Assembly: GCF_001945365.1 (NCBI RefSeq)
Contig: NZ_MSTQ01000011.1
Span: 124,001 to 188,000, forward strand
DNA: 64,000 nucleotides
Reading direction: 5' to 3'
From: Pseudomonas reinekei
GTDB taxonomy: Bacteria; Pseudomonadota; Gammaproteobacteria; Pseudomonadales; Pseudomonadaceae
The translations under genes and the position numbers were made by a program. Below the pieces are notes generated by a model. That model saw only the letters and a program-made list of their open reading frames with translations. It searched no databases and was not told the DNA's origin. Below are positions 17,584 to 26,666 of the stretch, one piece after another. How positions within the stretch are numbered: the stretch's first letter is position 1; each line of letters starts with the position of its first letter.

Positions 17584-18930
17584 TCAATGAGCGCTGGCGA
17601 ACCAGCCATCGTTGCGGCGCAGGCGCCAGGCGATGGCGCCGAGGGTCAGGCTGCGCAGCAACATGAACAACAGAAAGGTCAGCCACAAGCCATGGTTGCC
17701 AAGCCCTTGCAACGCCCAGGCGAAGGGCGCCAGCAAGGCCACTGTCAGCAGCATGCCGTTACGCATTTCACGGGCACGGGTGGCACCGATGAAGAGGCCG
17801 TCAAGCAGGTAACTCCAGACCGCGATCATTGGCAGCGCGGCGAGGTAAGGCAGGTAAACGAACGCGGTATCGCGCACGCTGGCAATGTCGGTCTGCATCG
17901 TGATGAACAGGTGCCCGGCAAACAGGAACAGTACGGCGAACCCCAGGCTCGCCAGCAACGACCAGCCGCAAGCCACCACCAGTGAGCGGCGCAGTGCCTC
18001 TCGGTCGCGGGCACCGATGGCATGCCCGCACAGCGCCTCCACGGCGTGGGCCAGGCCATCGAGCGCGTGGGCGGTCAGCAGCAAGCCATTGAGCAGCAGG
18101 GCGTTGGCCGCGACAGTGGCGTCTCCCAATCGCGCACCTTGTACGGTGATCAGGAAAAACACCGATTGCAGGGCCAGGCTGCGGATAAAAATGTCGCGGT
18201 TGACCGCCAGCAACGGGCGCCAGCTCTGCCACCAGCCCAAGGCCGCCCAGACGAGATGGCCAGGATAGGCGCGCAGTGCCTGACGGGTCATCGACAGGCC
18301 GATCAGCGCGCCGGTCCATTCGGCGATCACCGAAGCCCGAGCGGCACCGACCACGCCCCATTCCAGGCCAAGCACGAACCACAGGTTCAGGGCGATGTTG
18401 ACCAGGTTGGTGCTCAGGAGAATCACCAGTGGCGCGCGGGCGTTTTGCGTGCCGAGGAACCAGCCGACCAGCGCATAACTGGCCAGCGCTGCGGGCAGCC
18501 CGAACAACCGCGTATGGAAAAACTCGCGGGTCATCTGATCCAGTTCCGCCGACGGCTGCATGAAATGCAGCGCGACCCCGCTCAACGGTACGCCCGCGGC
18601 GCCCAGCACCACCGCCAGCCCCATGGCCAGCAGCAGGCCCTGCAACAAAATCTGCCGCAGTGCCGCACCATCCCCGCGCCCGGCAGCCTGGGCGGCAAAC
18701 CCGGTGGAACCCATGCGCAGAAAGCCCATGGCCCAGGCCAGGAAGGTATAAAGACTGGCGCCGACCGCCACGGCACCGAGCTGATGGGCATGGGGCAAGT
18801 GGCCGATGACGGTGCTGTCGACCAGCGCCACCAGCGGTACGGAAATATTCGAGAGAATCATCGGCGCGGCCAGCGCCCAGACCCGACGATGGGTAGGACG
18901 GTCGCGCCAGTCGGCAATCAGGTTGGACAT
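17584..18930 (-). CDS. MATE family efflux transporter (DinF-like)
   Basis: A 448-residue multidrug and toxin extrusion transporter with about 12 hydrophobic segments in two similar halves. The first half begins RRVWALAAPMILSNISVPLVALVDSTVIGHL, typical of the DinF branch. It is expected to export organic cations using an Na+ or H+ gradient at the inner membrane. ATG 18930 is chosen over an upstream in-frame codon because a strong AAGGAG lies 7 bases before it. The frame is intact. The substrate is unknown. Confidence 0.92.
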   Translation of the reverse strand: MSNLIADWRDRPTHRRVWALAAPMILSNISVPLVALVDSTVIGHLPHAHQLGAVAVGASLYTFLAWAMGFLRMGSTGFAAQAAGRGDGAALRQILLQGLLLAMGLAVVLGAAGVPLSGVALHFMQPSAELDQMTREFFHTRLFGLPAALASYALVGWFLGTQNARAPLVILLSTNLVNIALNLWFVLGLEWGVVGAARASVIAEWTGALIGLSMTRQALRAYPGHLVWAALGWWQSWRPLLAVNRDIFIRSLALQSVFFLITVQGARLGDATVAANALLLNGLLLTAHALDGLAHAVEALCGHAIGARDREALRRSLVVACGWSLLASLGFAVLFLFAGHLFITMQTDIASVRDTAFVYLPYLAALPMIAVWSYLLDGLFIGATRAREMRNGMLLTVALLAPFAWALQGLGNHGLWLTFLLFMLLRSLTLGAIAWRLRRNDGWFASAH

Positions 18931-18987
18931 GCGGGCTCCTTGGGGAGCGGGCATTGTAGCGACACATCTGCATGTGCCGCGATCCAA

Positions 18988-19075
18988 TGCAGGAGCTAGC
19001 TGCTCGCAATGGTGGCGTGTCAGGCGACATCAAATTCGACTGGACTGCCGTCATCGCGGGCAAGCCCGCCGGGAA
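18988..19075. repeat. Degenerate REP-like pair
   Basis: GCAGGAGCTAGCTGCTCGC (from 18989) and a divergent partner containing CGCGGGCAAGCCCGC (about 19055-19069) resemble decayed copies of the REP core found elsewhere in the window. Confidence 0.45.
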
Positions 19076-19084
19076 ATGACGGTG

Positions 19085-19378
19085 TCAGTGCATGATCCAG
19101 CTGAGCAACCACAACCCGAGCATCAGCCAGATGATCCCCATGATGATCGACGCATTCATGAACGCGCGGATCGCCGACCACAGCAACAACAACCCCAGGA
19201 TCAGGATGGCGATGCTGATAATCGAGGTGTCCATGCCCAGTGCCCGGGACAAGCCTTCGACAAAATTGCTGCTGGCGCGGCTCACCAGTTGGAACAGGCC
19301 ACTGAGGGCGTCAACGATAAAACGGATGACTGAGCCAAGGGCCTGACCGAGCCATTCAAAAAAACCTTCTACCTGCAT
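19085..19378 (-). CDS. Small membrane protein of unknown function
   Basis: A 97-residue protein starting at ATG 19378 (MQVEGFFEWLGQALG) with AGGAC upstream; a longer frame to 19507 exists but looks non-coding. The N-terminal half is amphipathic (IRFIVDALSGLFQLVSRASSNFVEGLSRALG). The C-terminal half holds two hydrophobic segments (ISIAILILGLLLLWSAI and IIMGIIWLMLGLWLLSWI). I do not recognise a family. It stands alone between the MATE gene and a divergent MazG-like gene. Confidence 0.65.
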   Translation of the reverse strand: MQVEGFFEWLGQALGSVIRFIVDALSGLFQLVSRASSNFVEGLSRALGMDTSIISIAILILGLLLLWSAIRAFMNASIIMGIIWLMLGLWLLSWIMH

Positions 19379-19547
19379 GGAATGATCGTCCTGATAAGTT
19401 CGAGCGTTGGGCCATGGAACGCGGTGGCGAGTTCCCCACAAGCATAGAGTGTTGTGCATGACCTGTGGGCGCGAGCCTGCCGCCCGATCTTTGTCACTTG
19501 CCTTCACCTGTGATCCCCCCGAAGCTATACGCCTTCAGGAGAGCCCG

Positions 19548-19850
19548 ATGAACCTTGTTGAACTGACCGAACGCCTGCACGCCATCCGTGACCGCAATGA
19601 CTGGCAGCCATTTCACAGCCCGAAAAACCTGGCCATGGCCGCGAGCGTCGAAATGGCCGAGCTGGTGGAGATTTTCCAGTGGCTGACCGAGGACCAGTCG
19701 CGGCAGCTGCCGGCGGACAAACTGGCCCATGCCGGCCAGGAAATCGGTGACATCGTGCTCTATCTACTATTGCTTTGCGGGGAGTTGGGGCTGGACATGA
19801 ATGACGTGGTGCGCAGCAAACTGGCTGACAGCGAGCGGAGATTCAGCTGA
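19548..19850 (+). CDS. MazG-like nucleotide pyrophosphohydrolase
   Basis: A 100-residue all-alpha NTP pyrophosphohydrolase. The metal-binding pattern is visible as EMAELVE followed by QEIGDIVLYLL (ExxE ... ExxD), as in MazG and the RS21-C6/dCTPase group, so it probably hydrolyses a nucleoside or deoxynucleoside triphosphate to the monophosphate. ATG 19548 is supported by CAGGAGAG. Its stop overlaps the cmoM start (TGATG), so the two are translationally coupled. Confidence 0.88.
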   Translation: MNLVELTERLHAIRDRNDWQPFHSPKNLAMAASVEMAELVEIFQWLTEDQSRQLPADKLAHAGQEIGDIVLYLLLLCGELGLDMNDVVRSKLADSERRFS

Positions 19851-20599
19851 TGAGCGACCGTCATTTCGATCAACTGGCGACCCGGTTCGCAGAAAAAATC
19901 TACGGCGGTGCCAAAGGCGCGATTCGTCTGGCGGTGCTCCAGGCCGATCTGGCCGAAACCCTGCCGGACCGGCCGTTGCGGGTGCTGGATATCGGCGCCG
20001 GCCTGGGCCACATGTCGTTGTGGCTGGCCGAACGCGGGCATGAGGTGACGCTGGCCGAGCCCGCCGAACCGATGCTCGATGGCGCCCGCCAGCGCTTCGC
20101 CGAAGCCGGGCAGAGCGCAACATTCATTCAGGCGCCGTGGCAGGACCTGTTGGGTCAACTCAGCGAACCTTACGACCTGGTGCTGTGCCACGCCGTGCTG
20201 GAATGGCTGGCCGAACCCCATGCGATCCTGCCGGTGTTGCATCAACTGACCAAGGCCGATGGCTGGCTCTCCCTGGCGTTCTACAACCGCGATGCATTGA
20301 TCTATCGCAATCTGCTCAAGGGCCACTTCCGCAAGATGCGCAAAAACGACATGGCCGGCGAGAAGCAGAGCCTGACCCCGCAACAACCCCTTGATCCACG
20401 GGAATTGGCGGCGCAACTTGAAGGTCTGTGGCAGGTCGAAACCCAGAGTGGCGTGCGGGTTTTTCACGATTACATGCCGGTGGAGTTCCAGGCCCGCGCC
20501 GAATTGGTGGACTTGCTGGAAATGGAGCTGGCCCACCGTCGCCACCCAAGCTTTGCCGGGCTTGGGCGTTACTTGCACTGGATCTGCCGGCCGGTCTGA
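19850..20599 (+). CDS. cmoM: tRNA 5-carboxymethoxyuridine methyltransferase
   Basis: CmoM methylates cmo5U at the wobble position of certain tRNAs to the methyl ester. The 249-residue protein is a class I SAM methyltransferase with VLDIGAGLGHMSLWLAE as motif I and LAEPAEPML as the acidic loop. The family-typical start (MSDRHFDQLATRFAEKIYGG) and LCHAVLEWLAEP match the SmtA/CmoM group. It overlaps the MazG-like stop by one base. Confidence 0.92.
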   Translation: MSDRHFDQLATRFAEKIYGGAKGAIRLAVLQADLAETLPDRPLRVLDIGAGLGHMSLWLAERGHEVTLAEPAEPMLDGARQRFAEAGQSATFIQAPWQDLLGQLSEPYDLVLCHAVLEWLAEPHAILPVLHQLTKADGWLSLAFYNRDALIYRNLLKGHFRKMRKNDMAGEKQSLTPQQPLDPRELAAQLEGLWQVETQSGVRVFHDYMPVEFQARAELVDLLEMELAHRRHPSFAGLGRYLHWICRPV

Positions 20600-20611
20600 T
20601 CGGAGCGCGAA

Positions 20612-21235
20612 ATGAAAACTCGTTCAGGGTTACTGCTGTTGTGTCTGGGGTTGGCTGCCTGCCAGGGCAGCAACCCGTATGTGGCGTCCTCCAAACCCAT
20701 CCCGCCAGCGCCACCGCAGGCGGCCAACACCTTTGACCGCAGCGCCTACCCGGCACCGCCGCGCGACTACGGGCGCTATCGCAGCTGGGCCTGGCTCAAC
20801 GGGCAAATGCCGCCGGGCACCGCCTGGGCAGACTCGGCCCAGGTCGCCGAGGCGGTCAGCAGCGCGCTTGATCAGCGCGGCTTGCGCCCGTTGCATGACA
20901 ATCGCGCGGCGGACCTGTTCGTCAGCGCCGATTTGCGCATGGAAACCCGTTTGCGTCAGGTTCGCGACGATTACTACAACGGTGGCTATTACGGCGGTTA
21001 TGGCGGTTACAACCGCTACAACAATGGCTACGGCGGCGCCTATGCCACAGTTCCGATCATTCGCACCTATCAGGAGCAGGTCGTGGTGGTGCATGTCGAT
21101 CTGTTCGACGCGCAAAGCGGTCAACCGGTGTGGAGTTCCAGCGCGGAGACCAGCAACCGGGGCACCCAGAGCCAGCAGGTGGATGCCATACGGGAGGCTG
21201 TAGAAAAGGCCATGTCGGCGTATCCTCCCAGCTAG
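20612..21235 (+). CDS. DUF4136 lipoprotein, copy 1
   Basis: A 207-residue predicted lipoprotein. The signal sequence ends in the lipobox LAAC (Cys about residue 17). The mature protein carries a DUF4136 fold with the recognisable YRSWAWLNG start and a VDLFDAQSGQPVWSSSA strand near the end. A Gly/Tyr-rich insert (GGYYGGYGGYNRYNNGYGG) sits at about 125-145. GGAG lies 7 bases before the ATG. It is followed after 54 bases by a paralog of the same design. The family is periplasmic or outer-membrane attached, with function unknown. Confidence 0.88.
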   Translation: MKTRSGLLLLCLGLAACQGSNPYVASSKPIPPAPPQAANTFDRSAYPAPPRDYGRYRSWAWLNGQMPPGTAWADSAQVAEAVSSALDQRGLRPLHDNRAADLFVSADLRMETRLRQVRDDYYNGGYYGGYGGYNRYNNGYGGAYATVPIIRTYQEQVVVVHVDLFDAQSGQPVWSSSAETSNRGTQSQQVDAIREAVEKAMSAYPPS

Positions 21236-21289
21236 CTTCTGTCCATAAGCACCACTTCGCAGGATCATGTCTTCAGCCGGAGAATCATC

Positions 21290-21847
21290 ATGTTCCGCCG
21301 TTTCGCTTTACTGACAGTGATCGCTCTGCTCAGTGCCTGCGCCGCCAACCAGGTCAATCATGACTTCGACGCCAGCCGCGATTTTGCGGCCTATCGCAGC
21401 TGGAGCTGGAAAGACCCCGTCCTGCAATATCGCCCTGATGACCCACGCATCAGGAGCGACCTGACTGAGCAACGCATTCGCCAGTCGGTCACCGAACAGC
21501 TGGATCAGCGCGGGTTGCGTCAAGCTGCCGCTGGCGCCAAGGGTGACTTGAGTGTGCAGACCTACCTGATTGTCGAGGAACGTCAGCAGCAGGTGACCAC
21601 TAATTACGGCGGCGGTTGGGGTAATCCGTGGAACGGCTACTGGGGTGCGCCGATGTACAACGAAACCCGACTGGTCAACTACAAGGTGGCGACCCTTCAG
21701 ATCGACCTGCTCGACGGCAAGGACGGCAAACTGGTGTGGCGCGGCAGCGACGAACAGATGCTCAGTCGCACGCCGAATCCAACGGATCGCAGCAATGCGA
21801 TTCGCGAAACCGTTACCCGGATCCTGGCCAACTATCCACCCAGGTAG
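21290..21847 (+). CDS. DUF4136 lipoprotein, copy 2
   Basis: A 185-residue predicted lipoprotein with lipobox LSAC (Cys about residue 16), GGAG upstream of the ATG, and the same DUF4136 landmarks as its upstream neighbour: YRSWSWKDP near the start, QLDQRGLRQA in the middle, IDLLDGKDGKLVWRGS and RETVTRILANYPPR at the end. It also has a Gly-rich insert (NYGGGWGNPWNGYWG). The pair is evidently an old tandem duplication. A terminator-like palindrome follows its stop. Confidence 0.88.
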   Translation: MFRRFALLTVIALLSACAANQVNHDFDASRDFAAYRSWSWKDPVLQYRPDDPRIRSDLTEQRIRQSVTEQLDQRGLRQAAAGAKGDLSVQTYLIVEERQQQVTTNYGGGWGNPWNGYWGAPMYNETRLVNYKVATLQIDLLDGKDGKLVWRGSDEQMLSRTPNPTDRSNAIRETVTRILANYPPR

Positions 21848-21863
21848 AAACACCAGGCAAACC

Positions 21864-21898
21864 CTGCAGGAGCGAGCAGGCTCGCTCCTGCAGTTGTT
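21864..21898 (+). terminator. REP-like palindrome acting as a terminator
   Basis: CTGCAGGAGCGAG (21864-21876) and CTCGCTCCTGCAG (21881-21893) form a perfect 13-bp stem with a CAGG loop. TTGTTTTT follows at once. The stem is made of the REP core sequence. Confidence 0.75.
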
Positions 21899-22005
21899 TT
21901 TCGGTCGCAGAAATGGCGAGTTGCCAGCAGCCTCGCCAACCCTTGTCTACACTCTTTTGACCAATGGAGGTTGCGCTCGGCAACACGCCGGCAAAGGAGT
22001 GCGCC

Positions 22006-23928
22006 ATGTCTCCCCGCATGCAGTTTCGCGGCCCGGCCCGGCAACGGGGGGCAATCGGTTTGATGGCGGCCGGCACCCTGGCGCTGGCGCTGGGGTTCAC
22101 GCTGCTGGTGATCGATACCGGCAGGCTGTACATGGAGCAGCGCAAGCTGCAACGGGTGGCGGATACCGCAGCACTCGAAGCCGTGAGCCGCGATGGCAAC
22201 TGCAAGTCCGGGCAAAGTGCGACCACCTACGCCACCCAAAGCGCGACCCGCAACGGTTTTACCGTGAACACGGACAACACGCTGACCGTCAGTTGCGGCA
22301 CCTTGCAAACCGGTGCAGATAATCTTCGCGCGTTTGTCGTCGACGCCACTAAAACCGCTGCGGTCCAGGTCATCGTCAGCCGCCCCGTCACCACCAGTAT
22401 TGCGGCCGGTATTGGGGCGTTGCTCTCCGGTGCACCGGTCAGCCTCACGACCCGACTCGATGCCACCGCTGTCGCCGCCGAACCGAAGGTCACCCTGGCG
22501 CAACTGAGTATTCGCAGTACCCTGTTGAGCGTCGACAGTGCACGATCAAACCTGTTGAACCCGCTCTTCTCGACGCTATTGGGAGGCAACGTCAACCTGA
22601 CCGTTGGCGGCTGGGACGGCTTGGTCAAGACCGATATCAACCTGCTGAAATTCATGGACCAGCTCGCCATCGAACTGGGCGTGTCGGCGGGAAACTACAC
22701 GGCGCTGCTGAACACGCAAGGTTCCGTCACCAAGTTCATCAAGGCAGCCGCCAACGTGGTGAACCTCAACGGGGCCTCGGCTGAGGTCAAGACCGCCCTG
22801 ACCAACCTGCAAGTGGCGGCCACCGGCGCTTCGCCGATCAAACTGGGTGATTTACTGACGCTGCAAACCGGTACGCAAGAGGCGGGACTGGATGCCACGG
22901 TACAGCTGTTTCAGTTGATTCAGGGTTTCGTTCAACTGGCCAACAAGAACAGTGCTGTGAACTCAACATTGCCCGTGAACGTCTTGGGTTTGGCTGGGGT
23001 GACGACCCACATCAAGGTCATTCAGCCGCCGCAGTTTTCCGCTGTCGGTGACCCGGCGCTGGCAAAAGTGGCGCCATTGGGGGTGAACAAGATTTATGTA
23101 CGTACGGCGCAGGTTCGCATTCTGGTGTCCGTCGACCTGTCGTTGATCAACTCTGTTCTGCAATTGGTCAACACGTTGTTGACGCCGGTGGTGGGGTTGG
23201 TCAATACGCTTCTGGCGCCCGGATGCATTCTTGGCAGTTGCACTCAGACCGACCTGAAGATCCTGCCAAACGGGCTGAACCTGGACCTCGGTATTGAAGC
23301 GGGCGTTGGCAGCAGTTATGTCACGGACTATTCCTGCGCCAGCCCCACCAACAAAAGCCTCACCGCCACCACCAACATTTCCGCCTTGCAAGTCAAAGTC
23401 GGTCAAATCGATGATGCTGTTTGGCTCTCTTCTTCGGGTGCGCCAAGCCTGTCTCCGCTAACCCTGGTCGATATCGGCTCGAAAACCTGCACGCTGCTTA
23501 ACTGCGGCGCGCGTACACCGTTCGGTGGGGGCGGCAGCGAGATCATGATCGACAGCCCTATTGCCGGTAAAACCGAATCCAACTACACCTTTGCCAACCC
23601 CCATGAAATCAATGTGTCACCGGAACCGACGCATCCCGTCTCGGTGTCCGGAGTGGTGGGAAGTCTGAAAGGCACGCTCGGCGGGCTCACGCTGATTCAA
23701 CACACGCCCACCATCGGTAGTCTGCTGGGCAGCTTGTTGAGTACGCTGTTGTCGACGCTGTCTCAAGTTGTCGGGTTATTGATCACGGCCATCAGCGGTT
23801 TGCTCGCGCCGCTGGTCGACCCGATTGTCGACAGCTTGCTGGTGAACCTGGGCATCGACGTCAACAAGGTCGACGTCGGCTTCAACCTGACCTGCGGCGA
23901 GAAAGGCAAAGCCTACCTGGTGATCTGA
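22006..23928 (+). CDS. tadG: TadG-like Flp pilus assembly protein
   Basis: A 640-residue protein with an N-terminal TadE/TadG-type segment (RQRGAIGLMAAGTLALALGFTLLVID) followed by TGRLYMEQRKLQRVADTAAL, the pattern of TadG/DUF2134 proteins. The large remainder is Val/Leu/Gly/Thr-rich and presumably extracytoplasmic. ATG 22006 has AAAGGAG upstream. In P. aeruginosa tadG lies in the main tad operon; here it is on the opposite strand, about 5 kb from tadD, with its own terminator-bounded promoter. Its last 16 bases overlap the 3' end of pprA convergently. Confidence 0.8.
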   Translation: MSPRMQFRGPARQRGAIGLMAAGTLALALGFTLLVIDTGRLYMEQRKLQRVADTAALEAVSRDGNCKSGQSATTYATQSATRNGFTVNTDNTLTVSCGTLQTGADNLRAFVVDATKTAAVQVIVSRPVTTSIAAGIGALLSGAPVSLTTRLDATAVAAEPKVTLAQLSIRSTLLSVDSARSNLLNPLFSTLLGGNVNLTVGGWDGLVKTDINLLKFMDQLAIELGVSAGNYTALLNTQGSVTKFIKAAANVVNLNGASAEVKTALTNLQVAATGASPIKLGDLLTLQTGTQEAGLDATVQLFQLIQGFVQLANKNSAVNSTLPVNVLGLAGVTTHIKVIQPPQFSAVGDPALAKVAPLGVNKIYVRTAQVRILVSVDLSLINSVLQLVNTLLTPVVGLVNTLLAPGCILGSCTQTDLKILPNGLNLDLGIEAGVGSSYVTDYSCASPTNKSLTATTNISALQVKVGQIDDAVWLSSSGAPSLSPLTLVDIGSKTCTLLNCGARTPFGGGGSEIMIDSPIAGKTESNYTFANPHEINVSPEPTHPVSVSGVVGSLKGTLGGLTLIQHTPTIGSLLGSLLSTLLSTLSQVVGLLITAISGLLAPLVDPIVDSLLVNLGIDVNKVDVGFNLTCGEKGKAYLVI

Positions 23929-26666
23929 TCCGCTGGCACAACCGGCAGTTCGATGCAGAACCGCGCACCCTCGGTCGAATTCCTGACGCTGAGTTTGCCG
24001 CCCATGTTCTCGACAATGCCGTAACTCACCGACAACCCCAGGCCGGTGCCGATGCCCACCGGTTTGGTGGTGAAGAACGGTTCGAAAATCCTTTCCAGCA
24101 AGCGCTCGTCAATGCCGCCGCCGTTGTCCTCGACCCACAGTCGCACCGACTGCTCGTCCCGTTCGGCGTACACCGCAATCCACGGTTTGAATTCAGGGTT
24201 GCTTTCGCGTTTGCCGAGCAACGCATCCCGCGCGTTGACCATCAGGTTGATCAGCACTTGTTCGAGCTGATCGACATGCCCGCGCACCTGCACTTCAAAC
24301 GCGGTTTCGCTGATGCGCAGGTCGACGCCTTTGCCGCGCATGCCTTCGGCCAGCAGTGACAGCGTGCCTTCGATGGCCTGGGCCGGGTTGAACGGGTGTT
24401 GTTCGATCTCCGAGCGACGGCCGAACACGCGCATGTGATCGACCACCCGCGCGGCACGTTGCACTTGCGTGTCGATGCGGTTGAGCTTGTCGGTCAGGTA
24501 GTCGACCTGCACATCGCCGATGCTCAGGCGTTTGAGCACATTGACGATGGCCATGCGCATCACGTTCAGCGGCTGGTTGATTTCATGGGCCAGGCCGGTG
24601 GCCATTTCGCCCAGGGTGGCCATTTTTGCGCTTTGCGTGAGTTGCTGCTGGGAGCGGCGCACTTCGGTGTTGTCGCGGCCAACGGCCTGTATTTCGAGCA
24701 ACTGGCCGTGCGCGTCGAACACCCCGCGATCGGACCAGACCCACCAGGCGTGCTCGCGGCCCGGCAGTTGCAGATTGATTTCCGCGGTGCTGACCGGGAA
24801 CTCCGGGCTCAGTTGGCTGAGGCGCTGGAGGAAGGACTCACGCTGTTGCGCGGACATCCAGCTACCGAGATTAACCCCCGGCAAATGCTCGGGCGCACAC
24901 TCCAGATAGGTCGCCAGTGGCCGGTTGCCGAAGGTCAGCGTCAGGTCCGGCCGGTAGCGGCAGATCATCGCCGGTGAGTCTTCCACCAGAATCCGGTAGC
25001 GCTCTTCGCTCTGCTTGATTTGCTCGGTGGCCAGGGTGACTTCGGTGACGTCCAGCCACAGGCCGACAGCTTCTACCGGCAGGCCCAGGTCATCACGCAA
25101 CAGTTTGGCTTCGTCGAGGATCCAGTGGTAATCACCACGATGGTCGCGCAACCGATAGCGGACGCGTACCGACCCTTCGCGCAGCAGCAAGCGACTACGT
25201 TCGAAGTAGCGGTCACGGTCTTCGGGATGCACCTTGTCCACCAGCGCGGCACCGGCACAATCGGCGAGCGTCCAGCCGAGCAGCGGCAGCAGGCTGTCAC
25301 TGTAGAAAGTCGGTTGCAGCGCGCCTTCGACATACTGCTGCACATAAATCACGGCCGGGGAACTGGCGATCAGATTGTCCAGCCGCGCGTGGGCGGTCGC
25401 GGCTTGTTGTTCCTGGTTCTTGATATCGCTGATGTCGAGCATGAAACCGACGAGACGGCGATTTTTACCGACACCCAGCGCCTGGCCTTGCAGGCGATAC
25501 CAGATTGGCGTGGCGGCCGCCTCGGGACGATACAGGCGCACGCACAGTAACAGGGGGATGCTTTCGTCCTGCAACGCCTGCAGGCGACTGCGCAATTCTT
25601 CGCGGTCGGCGGGATGCACTGTGTCAAGCCAGTCGTGCAACGGCAAGCGGGTATCGACAAGATTCAGGGCGCTGGCCAGTGAAGGTGCCAACTGCACCTG
25701 ACCGGTGTCGCTGAACATCTCCCACCAACCCGTGCCGAGCAGGGCCTGCAGCGATTCCAGACGCTCCAGTTGCAGATGATGGCGGTGCTCGCGCAGGCGC
25801 TCCAGCAAGGGGCTGGCGAGGGCCGCGGCGAACTGCAACCAATCGCGCTCGCCGACGTCCGGCGCCCGTTGTTGCACCGCGTAGCAGCCGCACAACAGCC
25901 AGGCGGCCACGCCTTGGGCATCGTGATAAGGCACGGCGAAACCCTCGGCATTGCCAAAGGTGCTTTGCAGGCGAGGATGTTCAATCGGGTTCAGCGCTTG
26001 AGGCGCGGAGCCGTTCAGGCTATCGAGGCCGGTGCCCAGGCGCTGAGCGTTTTGCCACAGGCGGGGCGCGTCGAGCCCTGCATAGTGTTGATGGATCTGC
26101 CAGCCCTGTTCATCTTCATCGAGCAACGCCAGGGCGATACACGGGACGTGAAAGCGCTGGGCCAGGCTTTGCAGTTGATCAGCCAACACATCGGGCAGGC
26201 GCGACAGGCTGCACAGGCGCAATTGCTCGCCGATTTGCACCGCGAGCAACTGGCATTGCTCACGCAAACGCGACTGGCGGCGGTCAACCAGCAGGTCACC
26301 GATGTCCAGCAACTGCAGGAGCCAGGTGTCGGCCTGGGGCTGAATCCAGCCGCGCAGGTGCAGCGGTTGGCCGCTGAGGCTGTAGAAATCCAGATCCAGA
26401 TTCTGCCCCAGCCAATCAGCGGGCACGCCCTCGACCACCAGGCTGCAATGGGGCAACAGAAAATCGAGCAGGTGCGGCGCGCGCGCGGTGGGGGTCTGCT
26501 GCGCCAGCGAATGCCGTAACGGGCCGGTCAGATGCAGCACGCGTCCTTCGGCATCCAGATGCATCTGCAGGCCGATGCCGTGCACGCTCGGCGGCTCCGG
26601 GAGTGCTTGAGGCACTGGCGGATGGCGATTGAGCAGACGCCCGAAGAGTTTGTCGCCGGCACTCAA
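23913..26666 (-). CDS. pprA: PprA-type sensor histidine kinase
   Basis: A 917-residue kinase that is the likely partner of PprB in controlling flp-tad genes. It shows no obvious transmembrane helix. A GAF-like N-terminal half is followed by PAS/PAC segments near 320-440, 445-560 and 565-690. A HisKA domain has His in GLAHEINQPLN, and the HATPase has LINLMVNARDAL (N box), VEDNGGGI (G1) and GTGLGLSVSYGI (G2). The frame begins with TTG 26666, which overlaps the TadE stop (TTGA), implying coupled translation; an ATG at residue 35 is the alternative start. The assignment rests on family and locus order. Confidence 0.85.
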   Translation of the reverse strand: MSAGDKLFGRLLNRHPPVPQALPEPPSVHGIGLQMHLDAEGRVLHLTGPLRHSLAQQTPTARAPHLLDFLLPHCSLVVEGVPADWLGQNLDLDFYSLSGQPLHLRGWIQPQADTWLLQLLDIGDLLVDRRQSRLREQCQLLAVQIGEQLRLCSLSRLPDVLADQLQSLAQRFHVPCIALALLDEDEQGWQIHQHYAGLDAPRLWQNAQRLGTGLDSLNGSAPQALNPIEHPRLQSTFGNAEGFAVPYHDAQGVAAWLLCGCYAVQQRAPDVGERDWLQFAAALASPLLERLREHRHHLQLERLESLQALLGTGWWEMFSDTGQVQLAPSLASALNLVDTRLPLHDWLDTVHPADREELRSRLQALQDESIPLLLCVRLYRPEAAATPIWYRLQGQALGVGKNRRLVGFMLDISDIKNQEQQAATAHARLDNLIASSPAVIYVQQYVEGALQPTFYSDSLLPLLGWTLADCAGAALVDKVHPEDRDRYFERSRLLLREGSVRVRYRLRDHRGDYHWILDEAKLLRDDLGLPVEAVGLWLDVTEVTLATEQIKQSEERYRILVEDSPAMICRYRPDLTLTFGNRPLATYLECAPEHLPGVNLGSWMSAQQRESFLQRLSQLSPEFPVSTAEINLQLPGREHAWWVWSDRGVFDAHGQLLEIQAVGRDNTEVRRSQQQLTQSAKMATLGEMATGLAHEINQPLNVMRMAIVNVLKRLSIGDVQVDYLTDKLNRIDTQVQRAARVVDHMRVFGRRSEIEQHPFNPAQAIEGTLSLLAEGMRGKGVDLRISETAFEVQVRGHVDQLEQVLINLMVNARDALLGKRESNPEFKPWIAVYAERDEQSVRLWVEDNGGGIDERLLERIFEPFFTTKPVGIGTGLGLSVSYGIVENMGGKLSVRNSTEGARFCIELPVVPADQITR

